Assembly (NCBI RefSeq): GCF_003641205.1
Contig: NZ_CP032762.1
Span: 1,612,001 to 1,676,000 of the forward strand
Source of the DNA: Rhodococcus sp. P1Y
GTDB taxonomy: Bacteria; Actinomycetota; Actinomycetes; Mycobacteriales; Mycobacteriaceae
Length of the DNA stretch: 64,000 bases
Direction: 5' to 3'
Shown here: positions 33,603 through 42,630 of the stretch, in pieces
Numbering within the stretch: position 1 is the stretch's first letter
Layout of the letters: each line of letters opens with the position of its first letter
Program-made: the position numbers and the translations under genes
Notes under the pieces: model-generated
The model's database searches: none
What the model was told of the DNA's origin: nothing
The model's input: the letters and a program-made list of their open reading frames with translations, nothing else

Positions 33603-34607
33603 ATGCAGATCCGAGCGATGCTCCCGGCCATGGTTGCGCCAGGTGATGTCCAGACGGCGCGGCCGGAAGATTCCGGTAGACGTGCTGACGCCGCGATGCG
33701 CGTTCTACGTGATCTGATTCCGTGGGATGGTTATGCGTTGACTGCCTGGGACGCAGGATCGGGAACCCATCGGCACGCCACCTTGGCCAGCGAAGGCTAC
33801 ACAGCAGCACTCGACGAACACATGAACGATGCATTCGTAGACGGCAATCCGGGGTTCCAGTTGTTGCATACCCAGGTACCCCACGCACTTCGTTGGTTGG
33901 ATTTGCAACGAGATTGGCACATACCGTTCGCAGAGACCCAGTCAGCCGAAGGGTTCCTGATTCCCGCGGGGTTCAGGGAGGGCGCAACCATGTGCCTGAG
34001 ATTGCCCAGCGGCCGGTACACCGGCGCACTTCACGTGAGCTGGGCGCACGCCAAGGACGCAAGTGACGAGGCTCTGCGGGTGATCGAGAGTTTTCGGCCG
34101 CTACTCGCGGACATTTGCGATCTGTTGGGAAGCGCGCATGGCGCTGCCCAGCGTGCTGGAAGTGCATCGCATGCCGTGCTTGTTACCGATACTGGCGCGT
34201 TGTCCGAGCTGCCCGGCTACACGGCAGGACAGATTCTCGGGGAACGGGCGCGCCCGTGGTTAGCGTCGGTAGCACTGAGGTGGGCCGGCCGTCCTGCGCA
34301 GTATTTGTGGGCAGAACCGGACGGTTCCTGTCATCGGATCGAACTGTCGGTCGGATCCGGAACCAGCGTGGTGGTCGTAGAACGCCAGACGCAGTGGCCG
34401 CTTGGACTGAGCTGTCGAGAAGTGCAGATCCTTCACTGGGTCACCAAGGGCTACTCGAACCCACAGATTGCAAAACAGTTGTTCATCAGCCCCCGAACCG
34501 TCTCGACCCATGTCGAGCATCTCCTCGTGAAACTCGGCAGCCAGTCGCGGGTGCAGCTTGCCGCCATTGCAGTCGAGGCAGGTCTGTTGCTCGCCAGCGA
34601 GATGTGA
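33603..34607 (+). CDS. LuxR-type regulator with GAF-like sensor domain
   Basis: A 334-residue regulator. The N-terminal 170 residues, with DLIPWDGYALTAWD and a GALHVSWAHA strand, look like a GAF sensor. The C-terminal 65 residues are a LuxR/NarL helix-turn-helix (LSCREVQILHWVTKGYSNPQ, then IAKQLFISPRTVSTHVEHLL). ATG at 33603 is preceded by GGAGGACG; the frame is open from 33480 but without a ribosome site. It stands directly upstream of the symporter-AllG-amidase operon and is its probable activator. Confidence 0.85.
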   Translation: MQIRAMLPAMVAPGDVQTARPEDSGRRADAAMRVLRDLIPWDGYALTAWDAGSGTHRHATLASEGYTAALDEHMNDAFVDGNPGFQLLHTQVPHALRWLDLQRDWHIPFAETQSAEGFLIPAGFREGATMCLRLPSGRYTGALHVSWAHAKDASDEALRVIESFRPLLADICDLLGSAHGAAQRAGSASHAVLVTDTGALSELPGYTAGQILGERARPWLASVALRWAGRPAQYLWAEPDGSCHRIELSVGSGTSVVVVERQTQWPLGLSCREVQILHWVTKGYSNPQIAKQLFISPRTVSTHVEHLLVKLGSQSRVQLAAIAVEAGLLLASEM

Positions 34608-34875
34608 CGACCGCTGAGCGCGGTTCCCGACAGTGGAGCGTTGCTCTGCGTTCGGTGGCGAAGCTTCGCCTGCCTGGATGATCCCGCCAGTATCCTTGTT
34701 AGGGAATAGTTTTGGTCCTGTGATGCCCTTTTCGACGGGTGGAATCTCATCCGTACTCATTTGCAGGATACGTCAACTGACCGATGTTCAGAGTGCCTCT
34801 GCAGTTCATACGCTCTTCACCTAGCCGTACACGACGGTCGCCATGACAACGACCCGCTGAGACGAAGAGGTAGAA
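34608..34875. other. Intergenic region before the symporter operon
   Basis: 268 bases without a gene I can support. It must carry the operon promoter; GAAGAGGTAGAAG at its end is the ribosome site of the DUF3311-like gene. I see no strong inverted repeat for the LuxR-type regulator. Confidence 0.4.
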
Positions 34876-35115
34876 GTGAAACGCACCGATATGTTCCGGC
34901 GGTCCTTACCTGAGAACGGCGTGTTCATTGCGTTGTTCGCTGTGGTAAATGCGATCGCGCTATTGCCCCCTGTTTACATCGCATTGTCACGCCAGCACGG
35001 TTTGGTGTTCGGGCTGCCAGTGTCGGTGTGGTATTTGATCTTGGTGTCTGCCGCTGCAATCGCGGCGACCACAGGGCTCTGGGTCTCCGAGTGTCGACGA
35101 GGGGTTGTCGACTGA
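34876..35115 (+). CDS. Small two-helix membrane protein (DUF3311-like) paired with SSF symporter
   Basis: A 79-residue protein with two hydrophobic segments (about residues 17-37 and 45-66) and a basic start, MKRTDMFRRS. Small proteins of this kind regularly precede sodium:solute symporters and are thought to be accessory subunits. The stop overlaps the symporter start in TGATG, so the two are made together. The DUF3311 label comes from size, topology and neighbourhood rather than a firm motif. Confidence 0.75.
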   Translation: MKRTDMFRRSLPENGVFIALFAVVNAIALLPPVYIALSRQHGLVFGLPVSVWYLILVSAAAIAATTGLWVSECRRGVVD

Positions 35116-36638
35116 TGATCATCACGTTCGGCGCCTTGAGCGTCTTTTTCCTACTGATCGTGGGTGTCCTTCATGTCTCCAAGACCCGGCGAAGTGTTGC
35201 AACGTTCAGTAACTATGCAGTCGGGGAGCGTTCGTTCAGTAGTTGGTTCGTTTCGATGGCGTACACCAATTCTTGGTGGCCTGGATCGACATTCACGGCG
35301 GTGTTCGGCCTGACAGTTGCCAGCGGGGTGATCGGTTTGTACTTTCTCGTCTACTCCGTCCTCGGTGTTCTCGCGATGTACTTCATCGCGCGGCCAGTAT
35401 GGAAGTGGGGCAAAAAGTTCGATCTTCGCACCCAGGCCGACCTTCTGGACCTGCGGTACGACAGCCGGGCTCTGAAGCTGATCGGAAGTGCCATCAGCGT
35501 CGTCGCTCTCGTCCCTTGGCTGGTCCTGGGTCTCATAGCAATGGGGGCGGTAATTCAGTGGGCATCGCTTGGGAAACTTTCCGATGCCGATTCCATCCTG
35601 ATCGGGATCGCGGTGCTGGTCGTGCGTCAGTTCTGGACGGTCCAGATGGGCATGAGAGGTCTCATAGTTACCGACATGGTCCAAGGCGTTGTTGCCTACA
35701 TCGGCTCAGCTGTTCTGTGCCTGGGTCTGCTGTTCTTCTACTTCGGCGGCGTGTCGAACATCGGGCAGTTGACCGACTCGCAACTGAGTTTGCCCGGCTT
35801 CGGTTCAGCCGAAGGCGGCCTCTACTACTTCGGCATCGTGGCGGCCGGAATCATCGGAAGCCTATGCTGGCCGATGATTTTCACCCGTATCTACACGGCG
35901 GCAAGTGTCCGTGAGGTCAAGAAGGGTTCACTTCAGACGATGGCGATAGGCTTCGTATTCTGTGTGCTCCTCATGCTCGTCGCGCTGTGCGCCGCACCGC
36001 TTTCGTTCGCCGCGGCGAACCCGGTCTCGTCATTTTTCGCGTTGTCGCAGAACGCCGGTGGTACGTGGTTGCTGGCCGCTGCGCTCGTCATAGTGTTCGC
36101 CGCAGGAATGGGCTTCGTCGACGGCGTCACCCAAGCCATCGGCACTCAAGTTGCGAACGACATCGTCGCCGTCGTTCATCCACTGAGGGACAAGCAGGAG
36201 CTCTATCTCGCGAAGGCCGCGATGGCTGTCACCGCAGTGATCGCCGCAGTGATCGCTTACAGAATCTATGATTCGCCCAACCTGGCGGGCGTTACACAAT
36301 TGGCCTACCAAGCCATCATCCAATTGGCGGTGCCGATTTTCGGCGGACTTGTCTGGCGCCGGGGCAACCGAGACGGCGCCATAGCGGGCCTGCTCGTCGG
36401 TGCGGCGATCGCGCTCGCGCTGACTGTTCCCTACATGGACAACGGCGGCGCAGTGCCGTGGCTCGAAGGACTGGGTTCCGGCCTCGTCGGTCTGGTCGTC
36501 AATCTGCTGGTCTTCGTGATCGTCAGCCTTGTTCGACCGAGCGACCGGACAGAGTTGGACCGAGTCGATCAGCTCTTCCGGTCGGCGCGCGAGCAAGCTC
36601 CGGACCCGGTTCCTGCGGTCAGAGCGCCGTCGCTGTAG
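35115..36638 (+). CDS. Sodium:solute symporter (SSF family)
   Basis: A 507-residue LeuT-fold carrier with about thirteen helices. SSF features include the FSNYAVGERSFSSWFVSMAY region in helix 1, TNSWWPGSTFTAVFG, and the R-x-Y-TAASVREVKKGS loop after FTRIYTAAS. It imports a small solute with sodium. The frame is open from 35028, but ATG at 35115, overlapping the small-subunit stop, is the natural start. It leads an operon with a hydrolase, an AllG-like protein and an amidase, so amide, ureide or carboxylate substrates are likely. Confidence 0.88.
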   Translation: MIITFGALSVFFLLIVGVLHVSKTRRSVATFSNYAVGERSFSSWFVSMAYTNSWWPGSTFTAVFGLTVASGVIGLYFLVYSVLGVLAMYFIARPVWKWGKKFDLRTQADLLDLRYDSRALKLIGSAISVVALVPWLVLGLIAMGAVIQWASLGKLSDADSILIGIAVLVVRQFWTVQMGMRGLIVTDMVQGVVAYIGSAVLCLGLLFFYFGGVSNIGQLTDSQLSLPGFGSAEGGLYYFGIVAAGIIGSLCWPMIFTRIYTAASVREVKKGSLQTMAIGFVFCVLLMLVALCAAPLSFAAANPVSSFFALSQNAGGTWLLAAALVIVFAAGMGFVDGVTQAIGTQVANDIVAVVHPLRDKQELYLAKAAMAVTAVIAAVIAYRIYDSPNLAGVTQLAYQAIIQLAVPIFGGLVWRRGNRDGAIAGLLVGAAIALALTVPYMDNGGAVPWLEGLGSGLVGLVVNLLVFVIVSLVRPSDRTELDRVDQLFRSAREQAPDPVPAVRAPSL

Positions 36639-36682
36639 CCCATCTTTACCCGAACTGCTTCTGCAACAAAAGGATAGATTCG

Positions 36683-37570
36683 ATGAGTGCGTCAGAACAA
36701 ACCATAGCCGTACCCCACCTGGGTGGTTCGCTGATAGGGGCGACCTTCGGGCGCCCGTACAACCCGGAGCTGCCGACCGTGGTCATGATTAATTCGTACA
36801 CGACATCCGCAGAGCTCTATCGCCCTCAGTTTTCCGATTCCGCATTGAACGACGCCGTCAATCTGTTGGCGTTGGAACCTTACGGTCACGGCCGAACACG
36901 ATCGACATACCAGCACTTCACCTACTGGGACAGCGCAATCGCGAACCTACAGGTACTTGCTGCGCTGGACATTTCCTCGGCATTCGTGCTGGGCACTTCG
37001 CAGGGCGGTTGGATTGCCACGCGCATGGCTCTGTTAGCACCTGAGGTGGTGCAGGGGCTGATCCCCTTGGGCACATCCATGGATATCGAAAGTCAGCGCA
37101 GCCGCGACCTCGGATGCTGGGACGGGCCCGCGTTCTGCTCGCCGTACATCGACTCCTACGCGGAAACTGTCGACGATAACTGGTTGGTACCTGATGATTT
37201 CGTGGACTCGACATTCGACGCTGCGTTGGGCGGCTTGTCCCCGGAAGAGCGAGCGTCGTGGCTCGAGATCTACCGAACAAACTATGCTGGGGATGCCGGC
37301 CGGCATCGGTTGCGGCTGTGCACGGTCAATCTCCGTGATCGCGACGGGCTGTACGGACGGCTCGACGAAGTGACGCAACCAGTCCTCTGGCTGCACGGCA
37401 CCTCCGACCAGGTTTACTCGGTCGCAAACGCGGAGCAGGAGATCAAACTGCTCACTCGTTCGAGAGAAGCCCGTCTCGAGACCATCTCGGGCGGACACCA
37501 CTTCTTGAGTGCCTCCAAGCCCGCCGAGGTCAACGCTGCCGTACTCGATTTCATCGGTCAGTGGTCATGA
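36683..37570 (+). CDS. Alpha/beta hydrolase in the symporter operon
   Basis: A 295-residue alpha/beta hydrolase with nucleophile motif LGTSQGGWIATRMALL (Ser about residue 97), Asp in HGTSDQVYS (about 253) and final His in SGGHHFLSA (about 275). An aspartic or ester/amide cleavage role is possible. ATG at 36683 follows AAAAGGA; the frame is open into the symporter gene but without conserved sequence there. It is 44 bases after the symporter and overlaps the AllG-like gene by four bases (ATGA). Substrate is unknown, but it probably acts in the same degradation route. Confidence 0.82.
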   Translation: MSASEQTIAVPHLGGSLIGATFGRPYNPELPTVVMINSYTTSAELYRPQFSDSALNDAVNLLALEPYGHGRTRSTYQHFTYWDSAIANLQVLAALDISSAFVLGTSQGGWIATRMALLAPEVVQGLIPLGTSMDIESQRSRDLGCWDGPAFCSPYIDSYAETVDDNWLVPDDFVDSTFDAALGGLSPEERASWLEIYRTNYAGDAGRHRLRLCTVNLRDRDGLYGRLDEVTQPVLWLHGTSDQVYSVANAEQEIKLLTRSREARLETISGGHHFLSASKPAEVNAAVLDFIGQWS

Positions 37571-38865
37571 CGTCTGCGACCAACGACCAGCAGGTGACGA
37601 CCGTGCAAGAACTACTGTTCGACAAGAGAACCGAAGCCAACGACATCTCGCTGAAGGCGATGCTGAATGCCGATCCTGTTCTGATCGATGTGGTTCCGGC
37701 ACTCGACGCACTTCCTGGCATGACTCGTCGAACGATTCTCACTTCTGGAGCGCCCCTGCCTTGGTCTGCCTACGAAGGGGGTCAGCGTCGGGCGATACTC
37801 GGAGCGGCACTGTTCGAGGGGCTCGCCGACTCGTTCGAGGAGGCAGATGCCCGACTGACCGACGGAGATATCCTCGTCAGGCCCTGTCACGACTTCGGGT
37901 GCGTGGGCTCGGTGACCGGGGTGACTTCGGCGTCGATGCCCGTCCTCGTCGTCGAAGACAAGGTGTCGGGATCACGTGGTCATTGCGTTCTCTACGAAGG
38001 AGGCGCTCGAGAGAGGCTGACCTACGGGGTCTGGAACGAGGCCGTGCACCGACAACTCGTGTGGATCAAGGATGTGCTCGGTCCCATCCTGTCTGCGGCG
38101 TTGCGGTATGGAGGCGGGGTACGAGTCAGTCCGATCATTCGTCGTGCGCTCGGGATGGGGGATGATCTGCACAGTCGTAACACGGCGGCGACAGCCGTTC
38201 TCTTCCAACAGTTGTACGGGCCCATTTTGGATGCCGAGGGTTCGAGCGGGGCCGCGCGCGAGGTACTCGACTTCCTGAGCCGAAACGACCTGTTCTTCTT
38301 GCATGTTGCCATGGCGACAGGCAAGAGCATCGCCGACGCTGCGGTCGGTACGCCGCACAGCAGCATTGTGACCGCAATGGCGCTGAACGAGAGAGAGTTC
38401 GCGATTCGAACTGCCGGAACCGGCAAGCGATGGTTCCGCGCACCGATTCCACCCTTGCGCGCCAAATATTTCGACGGAATCACCGCCGAGGACACGGCGT
38501 TCATGGGTGGAGAGAGCTTGATCACCGAGACCGTTGGGCTCGGAGGGCTCTCCGCGGCCGCCGCTTTCTCTCTGCAGGACTACAGCGGGGGATCAGCGGA
38601 ATCCATGGTCGAGACCACGCTGGCCATGTACGGAATAACACACACCGAGCATCCTCAGTGGCGGATTCCTTCGCTCGCATTCCGAGGTGCCCCATTCGGA
38701 ATCGACGCGGCGCGTGTGGCGTCCACGTCGGTGACTCCGAGAATCCACATGGGTGCTGCTTTACGCGGCGGCGGACACGCGGGCGCTGGTTTGCTCATTG
38801 CGCCTGTCGAACCTTTCCTCGAGGCCCTCGAGGCCCTCGATGCCCAGGCAGCGACGGCACCGTGA
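37567..38865 (+). CDS. AllG/YlbE-like protein (DUF1116 family)
   Basis: A 432-residue protein that aligns along its length, from memory, with E. coli YlbE (AllG). Shared segments include TSGAPLPW, LGAALFEGLA, GVTSASMPVLVVED and ALGMGDDLHSRN, and further on FFLHVAMATGKS and SSIVTAMALN. In E. coli this protein is one of three needed for oxamate carbamoyltransferase activity in allantoin breakdown, with AllF (FdrA) and AllH. Neither partner is in this window. ATG at 37567 overlaps the hydrolase stop; its own stop overlaps the amidase GTG. The family call is strong; activity without AllF/AllH is an open question. Confidence 0.85.
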   Translation: MTSATNDQQVTTVQELLFDKRTEANDISLKAMLNADPVLIDVVPALDALPGMTRRTILTSGAPLPWSAYEGGQRRAILGAALFEGLADSFEEADARLTDGDILVRPCHDFGCVGSVTGVTSASMPVLVVEDKVSGSRGHCVLYEGGARERLTYGVWNEAVHRQLVWIKDVLGPILSAALRYGGGVRVSPIIRRALGMGDDLHSRNTAATAVLFQQLYGPILDAEGSSGAAREVLDFLSRNDLFFLHVAMATGKSIADAAVGTPHSSIVTAMALNEREFAIRTAGTGKRWFRAPIPPLRAKYFDGITAEDTAFMGGESLITETVGLGGLSAAAAFSLQDYSGGSAESMVETTLAMYGITHTEHPQWRIPSLAFRGAPFGIDAARVASTSVTPRIHMGAALRGGGHAGAGLLIAPVEPFLEALEALDAQAATAP

Positions 38866-40232
38866 CGGACGGTCCGCGTTCGGCCAGCCGGGAAAGACTC
38901 GTCGACGGCTACTTTGCCCGAAGGACCATAGCGGATCTTGCTGCGGATCTTCGGGCTCGCCGGGTTTCCTCCCGCGACCTGGTCGGCATCGCGCTCGAGG
39001 AGGCGGAGCGCTCGCAGTCGGCGATCAACGCCTTCGTCACCATCGATCGTGACGGTGCTTGTGCTACTGCCGCCGAGGCGGATCGAGAGCTGGCTTACGG
39101 CGTCGATCGTGGTGTGCTGCACGGCGTGCCCATGGCGGTGAAGGACATGATCGATGTTCGAGGCCAGCCGACAACGGCCGGTTCGCGTCACTTCGCGAAT
39201 CGAATTGCAGATCGAGACGCCGGATCTGTCGCACGCCTTAGGCGCGCGGGTGCGATTCCGATTGGAAAGACGACAACTCACGAATTCGCGAATGGTCCGA
39301 CGGGGGACCGTTCGTCCACCGGGCCGACGAGAAATCCACATGCGTTGGGGTACATCGCAGGCGGGTCGAGCAGCGGTTCAGCGGCAGCGGTAGCCGCTGG
39401 CATCGTCCCGTTCGCCCTGGGTACCGACACCGGCGGTTCCGTGCGCATTCCGGCAGCATGTTGCGGAGTGGTCGGTGTTCGTCCGACTCAGGGTGCCATC
39501 GAGTCGAGCGGTGTCTATCCACTGGCGGAATCGATGGACACCGTCGGCGTTCTGGCCGGTGCAGTTGCTGACGCCCGCGCTGTGCTGTCGGCGTTGATCG
39601 ACGGCTTTACGGCTCGCACTGAGATGACTGCCGTCGCGCGTGTCGGTTGGCTGTCGCCGCAGGCCTTTCATCCCGCGCAGGACTCGGTCGTCAGATCAAC
39701 GCGGGATCTGGTCGCATCGTTGGTCACCGACGAAGTGGATCTTCCCGGTGCTGACGAGCTACTGCACACTTACCGTGTCATTCAGGGGCGCGAGGCTCAC
39801 GGCGTTCACGCCGAGCGGCTCGACAGTGCACCTGAGCTGTACGGCTCGGAGGTTCGCGCGCGTCTGGAGATGGGCGGCGCGTATACGAACGCGCAACTGT
39901 CCCAGGCACTCTCTGTCCGTGAACAAGTACGTGTACGCGCCGCTCAACTGCTGGCGACGGTCGACTTCCTGGTACTGCCGACGATTCCGTTCTCGGTGCC
40001 GGCGCTGTTCAGCCGTAGGGCGATCATCGGCGATCGAGAGGTCGATGTCCCTGCTGGCTTGCTTGCGCTCACCGCACCGTGGAGCCTTCTCGGTCTGCCG
40101 GCAGTGTCCATTCCGGCAGCCGATGTCGACGGTGTTCCTGTTGGACTCCAGATCGTTGGGCGTGCGCATGCCGAAGCCGAGCTCTTGTCGTTCGCCGCGC
40201 ACCTGGAGACTCAGCGACCTGAACGTGGTTGA
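38862..40232 (+). CDS. Amidase-signature-family amidase
   Basis: A 456-residue amidase with the Lys-cisSer-Ser machinery: Lys in PMAVKDMID (about 84), GGSSSGSAAAVAAG (about 158-171) and nucleophile Ser in GTDTGGSVRIPAACCG. It hydrolyses a carboxylic amide to acid and ammonia. It starts at GTG 38862 inside the previous stop (GTGA) and ends the operon, its last 22 bases overlapping the end of the opposing MFS gene. With the symporter, hydrolase and AllG-like protein it makes a complete import-and-hydrolysis unit for an amide or ureide. Confidence 0.9.
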   Translation: MTDGPRSASRERLVDGYFARRTIADLAADLRARRVSSRDLVGIALEEAERSQSAINAFVTIDRDGACATAAEADRELAYGVDRGVLHGVPMAVKDMIDVRGQPTTAGSRHFANRIADRDAGSVARLRRAGAIPIGKTTTHEFANGPTGDRSSTGPTRNPHALGYIAGGSSSGSAAAVAAGIVPFALGTDTGGSVRIPAACCGVVGVRPTQGAIESSGVYPLAESMDTVGVLAGAVADARAVLSALIDGFTARTEMTAVARVGWLSPQAFHPAQDSVVRSTRDLVASLVTDEVDLPGADELLHTYRVIQGREAHGVHAERLDSAPELYGSEVRARLEMGGAYTNAQLSQALSVREQVRVRAAQLLATVDFLVLPTIPFSVPALFSRRAIIGDREVDVPAGLLALTAPWSLLGLPAVSIPAADVDGVPVGLQIVGRAHAEAELLSFAAHLETQRPERG

Positions 40233-41284
40233 GACTTGAAGGACAACGAGATGAACAGTGCCGACGCGATCAAGACAATGCCGAACACCGTGAAGACGGT
40301 TGTGACTCCACCGATACCGAAGGTCGCACCCCCGGCGGCGGCACCCGCAGCGATACCAGACTGGACGCCGACAACAACGATTCCCCCGGCGCGTTCGGCT
40401 TTGTCCGGCACTGTGCGTGTGGCCCAGTTCGACCAAGCTACCGACACTCCGCCGAACGCGAGGCCCCAGAGAATAACCAGAGATATAGACAAGCCCTGAA
40501 TTTCGGGTAGTAGTGCAAGACCGAGGGCAGCTATCCCGATCAAGAGGGGTGTCAGTGTCAACGTCAGACGCAGACTGTGTTCGATGAGCCATCCGGCGAG
40601 CAGTGTGCCTACGAGGTTCGCGACGCCGAAGGCGAACAACAGCACTGCCAGAGTGGACGACTCGACGTCGACGAGTGTTTCGAGCGCAGGGCGGATGTAG
40701 GTGAACAGTGCGTAGTGTCCGACGTGGACGAGCAGCATGCCGACAATTCCGATCGAAAATCCCGGGTGTGCGAGTACAGCCCACAGGGTTCTCAACTGCG
40801 CGGCTCCTTGCGGTCGCATCCGCGGCAACGCGAACAGTTGGAAGACGAAGGTCGCGAGCCCGAGGGCGGTCGTTGCCCAGAAGGCGCTACGCCACCCAGA
40901 CAGTTCACCGAGATAGCTGCCGAGGGGAACAGCCACGATGGTCGCTACGGCTATACCGCTGAAAATGATGGACACGGCGCGAGGTACCAACGTTGGCGGT
41001 ACGAGCCGCATCGCTGTAGCTGCCGCCATGCTCCAGAATCCACCCAACGCTATACCGAGCAAGATCCGCATCGCCAAGAGTGTCGCCATATTCGGTGCCA
41101 GGGCCGCAAACGCATTGGAGACGGTCATCAACCCCGTGAATCCCAGCAGAACGATTCGCCGATCTACTCTGTTGGTCAAGCTCGCCGTCAGAAGCCCGGA
41201 GAGCATTGCTGCTACAGCCGTGACTGTGACAGCCTGGCCCACCAACGCTTCCGAGACTCGCAGGTCATCGGCAATCGGGGTCAA
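40211..41284 (-). CDS. MFS transporter (DHA1/YdhP-like), N-terminally truncated
   Basis: A 357-residue stretch of an MFS drug/sugar-efflux type carrier. The usual first helix is missing: the best start, TTG at 41284, begins at LTPIADDLRVSEALVGQ, which in relatives is the loop after helix 1. The remaining eleven helices are intact, including RILLGIALGGFWSMAA. Upstream in the same frame there is no start or hydrophobic helix before a stop at 41333-41335. It ends inside the 3' end of the convergent amidase. It is probably a pseudogene or damaged at its 5' end; a short-isoform function is less likely. Confidence 0.7.
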   Translation of the reverse strand: MTPIADDLRVSEALVGQAVTVTAVAAMLSGLLTASLTNRVDRRIVLLGFTGLMTVSNAFAALAPNMATLLAMRILLGIALGGFWSMAAATAMRLVPPTLVPRAVSIIFSGIAVATIVAVPLGSYLGELSGWRSAFWATTALGLATFVFQLFALPRMRPQGAAQLRTLWAVLAHPGFSIGIVGMLLVHVGHYALFTYIRPALETLVDVESSTLAVLLFAFGVANLVGTLLAGWLIEHSLRLTLTLTPLLIGIAALGLALLPEIQGLSISLVILWGLAFGGVSVAWSNWATRTVPDKAERAGGIVVVGVQSGIAAGAAAGGATFGIGGVTTVFTVFGIVLIASALFISLSFKSQPRSGR

Positions 41285-41409
41285 CAGACGCAGATTCCAG
41301 CACCGTACTCGACCTCCTCGATGACGATCAGATCAGTCGGTACCGAGCCGTCGCGGGACGGGGCGTTGTGCAGACGTTTCGGGATTCGCGCGAATATCTT
41401 TGAGCGGCA
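41281..41409 (-). pseudogene. Possible coding remnant fused to the 5' end of the truncated MFS gene
   Basis: A 42-codon open stretch with no start codon, ending at TGA 41281-41283 right where the MFS frame begins. The peptide (KIFARIPKRLHNAPSRDGS, followed by a TDLIVIEEVEYGAG segment) reads like protein rather than noise, but I cannot name it. It may be the tail of another gene joined to the MFS gene by a deletion. Confidence 0.3.
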
Positions 41410-41493
41410 CTAGGTCTCGCGAAGTGGTAGAGCACGGCCGCAGCGGGTGAATCCGAGTCGGACGCAAACTTCACGGACGTGACGAGGTCCGCG

Positions 41494-41898
41494 TCAGCCG
41501 TTCTTGTCTGCGGAACCGATCGAGCCCATTTCGACCGCGAACTCGGTGGCCATCCTCTTCGAAAGTGCCTGTGCCGCCGACAGGGGACGCACCATCACGG
41601 TGAAGTCGTCGATCAGGCCCTCGGAGTTCAGGTGGAGGATGTCGCAGCCGTGGATGGTCACGTCGTCGATGCGGGCCTCGAAAAACAGGACGTGATCACT
41701 GCCGCCGATGTCCTCGACGGTTCGGACGTAGCGGAAGTCCTCGAAGACGCGCGTGACGGCGCGCAGTATCGCCGCGGTCGTTTGTTTTCCGTGATACGGC
41801 TTGAAGGCAACGGGGGAGCTGAAGACGACGTCCTCGGCGAGGGTGGAGGCTATGGTCTCGTGGTCGTTGGCCTCGACGGCTTGTCGGAACAGTTGCAC
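41494..41898 (-). CDS. SnoaL/NTF2-like protein
   Basis: A 134-residue protein with a SnoaL-like fold: LFRQAVEANDHETIASTLAED at the start, FSSPVAFKPYHGK, and a central DHVLFFEARIDDVTIHGCD strand pair followed by LIDDFTVMVRPL. Single-domain proteins of this type bind or isomerise small hydrophobic molecules; no specific role can be given. It lies 86 bases downstream of the PadR gene on the same strand and may be in its unit. Confidence 0.75.
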   Translation of the reverse strand: MQLFRQAVEANDHETIASTLAEDVVFSSPVAFKPYHGKQTTAAILRAVTRVFEDFRYVRTVEDIGGSDHVLFFEARIDDVTIHGCDILHLNSEGLIDDFTVMVRPLSAAQALSKRMATEFAVEMGSIGSADKNG

Positions 41899-41984
41899 GC
41901 GTCATCTCCTGAGTGAGGCCGGGACCGGGGCGGCCCATGATCGAGTTGCTACCGGCGAACGATACACAACTTTGTGACTATCGA

Positions 41985-42551
41985 TCAGGTTTTGCGGCGT
42001 TCAGCGCGCGCGGCGAGCACGTCGAGGACGCGGGCACCCCAGCGAAGCGACTCTTCCTCGAACATCCGTCCCCGCATCAGAGTGAGGTACGGGCCGATGC
42101 GATCGGCGGTCGCCAGGAAGTCGGTCTCGGTACGTCCGTCGAGCAGGCGGTGCGCCAATCTGTCGTACCGAGCGAGCTTGTCCCGCGAGAGCTGTATTCG
42201 TTCTCTGATCGCGTCGGTCATCGGCTCGAGGTCGCCGGCTTCGAGGGCGTGAATTGCCACCAGATGCTCGTCCCGAATGGCAGGGAGTTTCGACTTCCTG
42301 TGACTGACCAGGCGCAGTGCCGCCCAACCCTTGTCGGTGAGGCTGAACAGTTTCTTGTTGGGTCGGCCGTCCTGCTCGACGAGTCTCGCCGAGATCACCT
42401 CGTCTCGATCCATTCGGTCGAGCTCGCGGTAGAGCTGTTGGGGAGTGGCGGTCCAGAAGTTGGCGACGGTTGCGTCGAACGCTTTGGACAGGTCGTAACC
42501 CGACATCTCCCCGTCGACCAGCGCAGCGAGCACGGCATCACGTAGCGACAT
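41985..42551 (-). CDS. PadR-family transcriptional regulator
   Basis: A 188-residue PadR-type regulator: winged helix at residues 1-85 (LRDAVLAALVDGEMSGYDLS, then FWTATPQQLYRELDRMD and LFSLTDKGWAAL), then a C-terminal helical Vir-like dimerisation domain. ATG at 42551 (MSLRDAV) is the family start; the longer frame extends into the promoter. It is divergent from the SGNH esterase gene, and the 91-base gap holds a perfect 12-bp palindrome, so autoregulation and control of the esterase gene are likely. Confidence 0.9.
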   Translation of the reverse strand: MSLRDAVLAALVDGEMSGYDLSKAFDATVANFWTATPQQLYRELDRMDRDEVISARLVEQDGRPNKKLFSLTDKGWAALRLVSHRKSKLPAIRDEHLVAIHALEAGDLEPMTDAIRERIQLSRDKLARYDRLAHRLLDGRTETDFLATADRIGPYLTLMRGRMFEEESLRWGARVLDVLAARAERRKT

Positions 42552-42618
42552 GATCCGGACAGTACCCGTCGCCAGGCGACTCAACGTCCTCGTAATAGTC
42601 AATTTGTTGTATATTAAA

Positions 42619-42630
42619 CTTTCGCGAAAG
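42619..42630. promoter_or_regulatory. Perfect palindrome CTTTCGCGAAAG beside an AT-rich promoter
   Basis: Located 13 bases before the GTG of the esterase gene and just after the AT-rich TTGTTGTATATTAA (a likely -10 region). It is in the only gap shared with the PadR gene. It could be the PadR operator; not proven. Confidence 0.4.
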
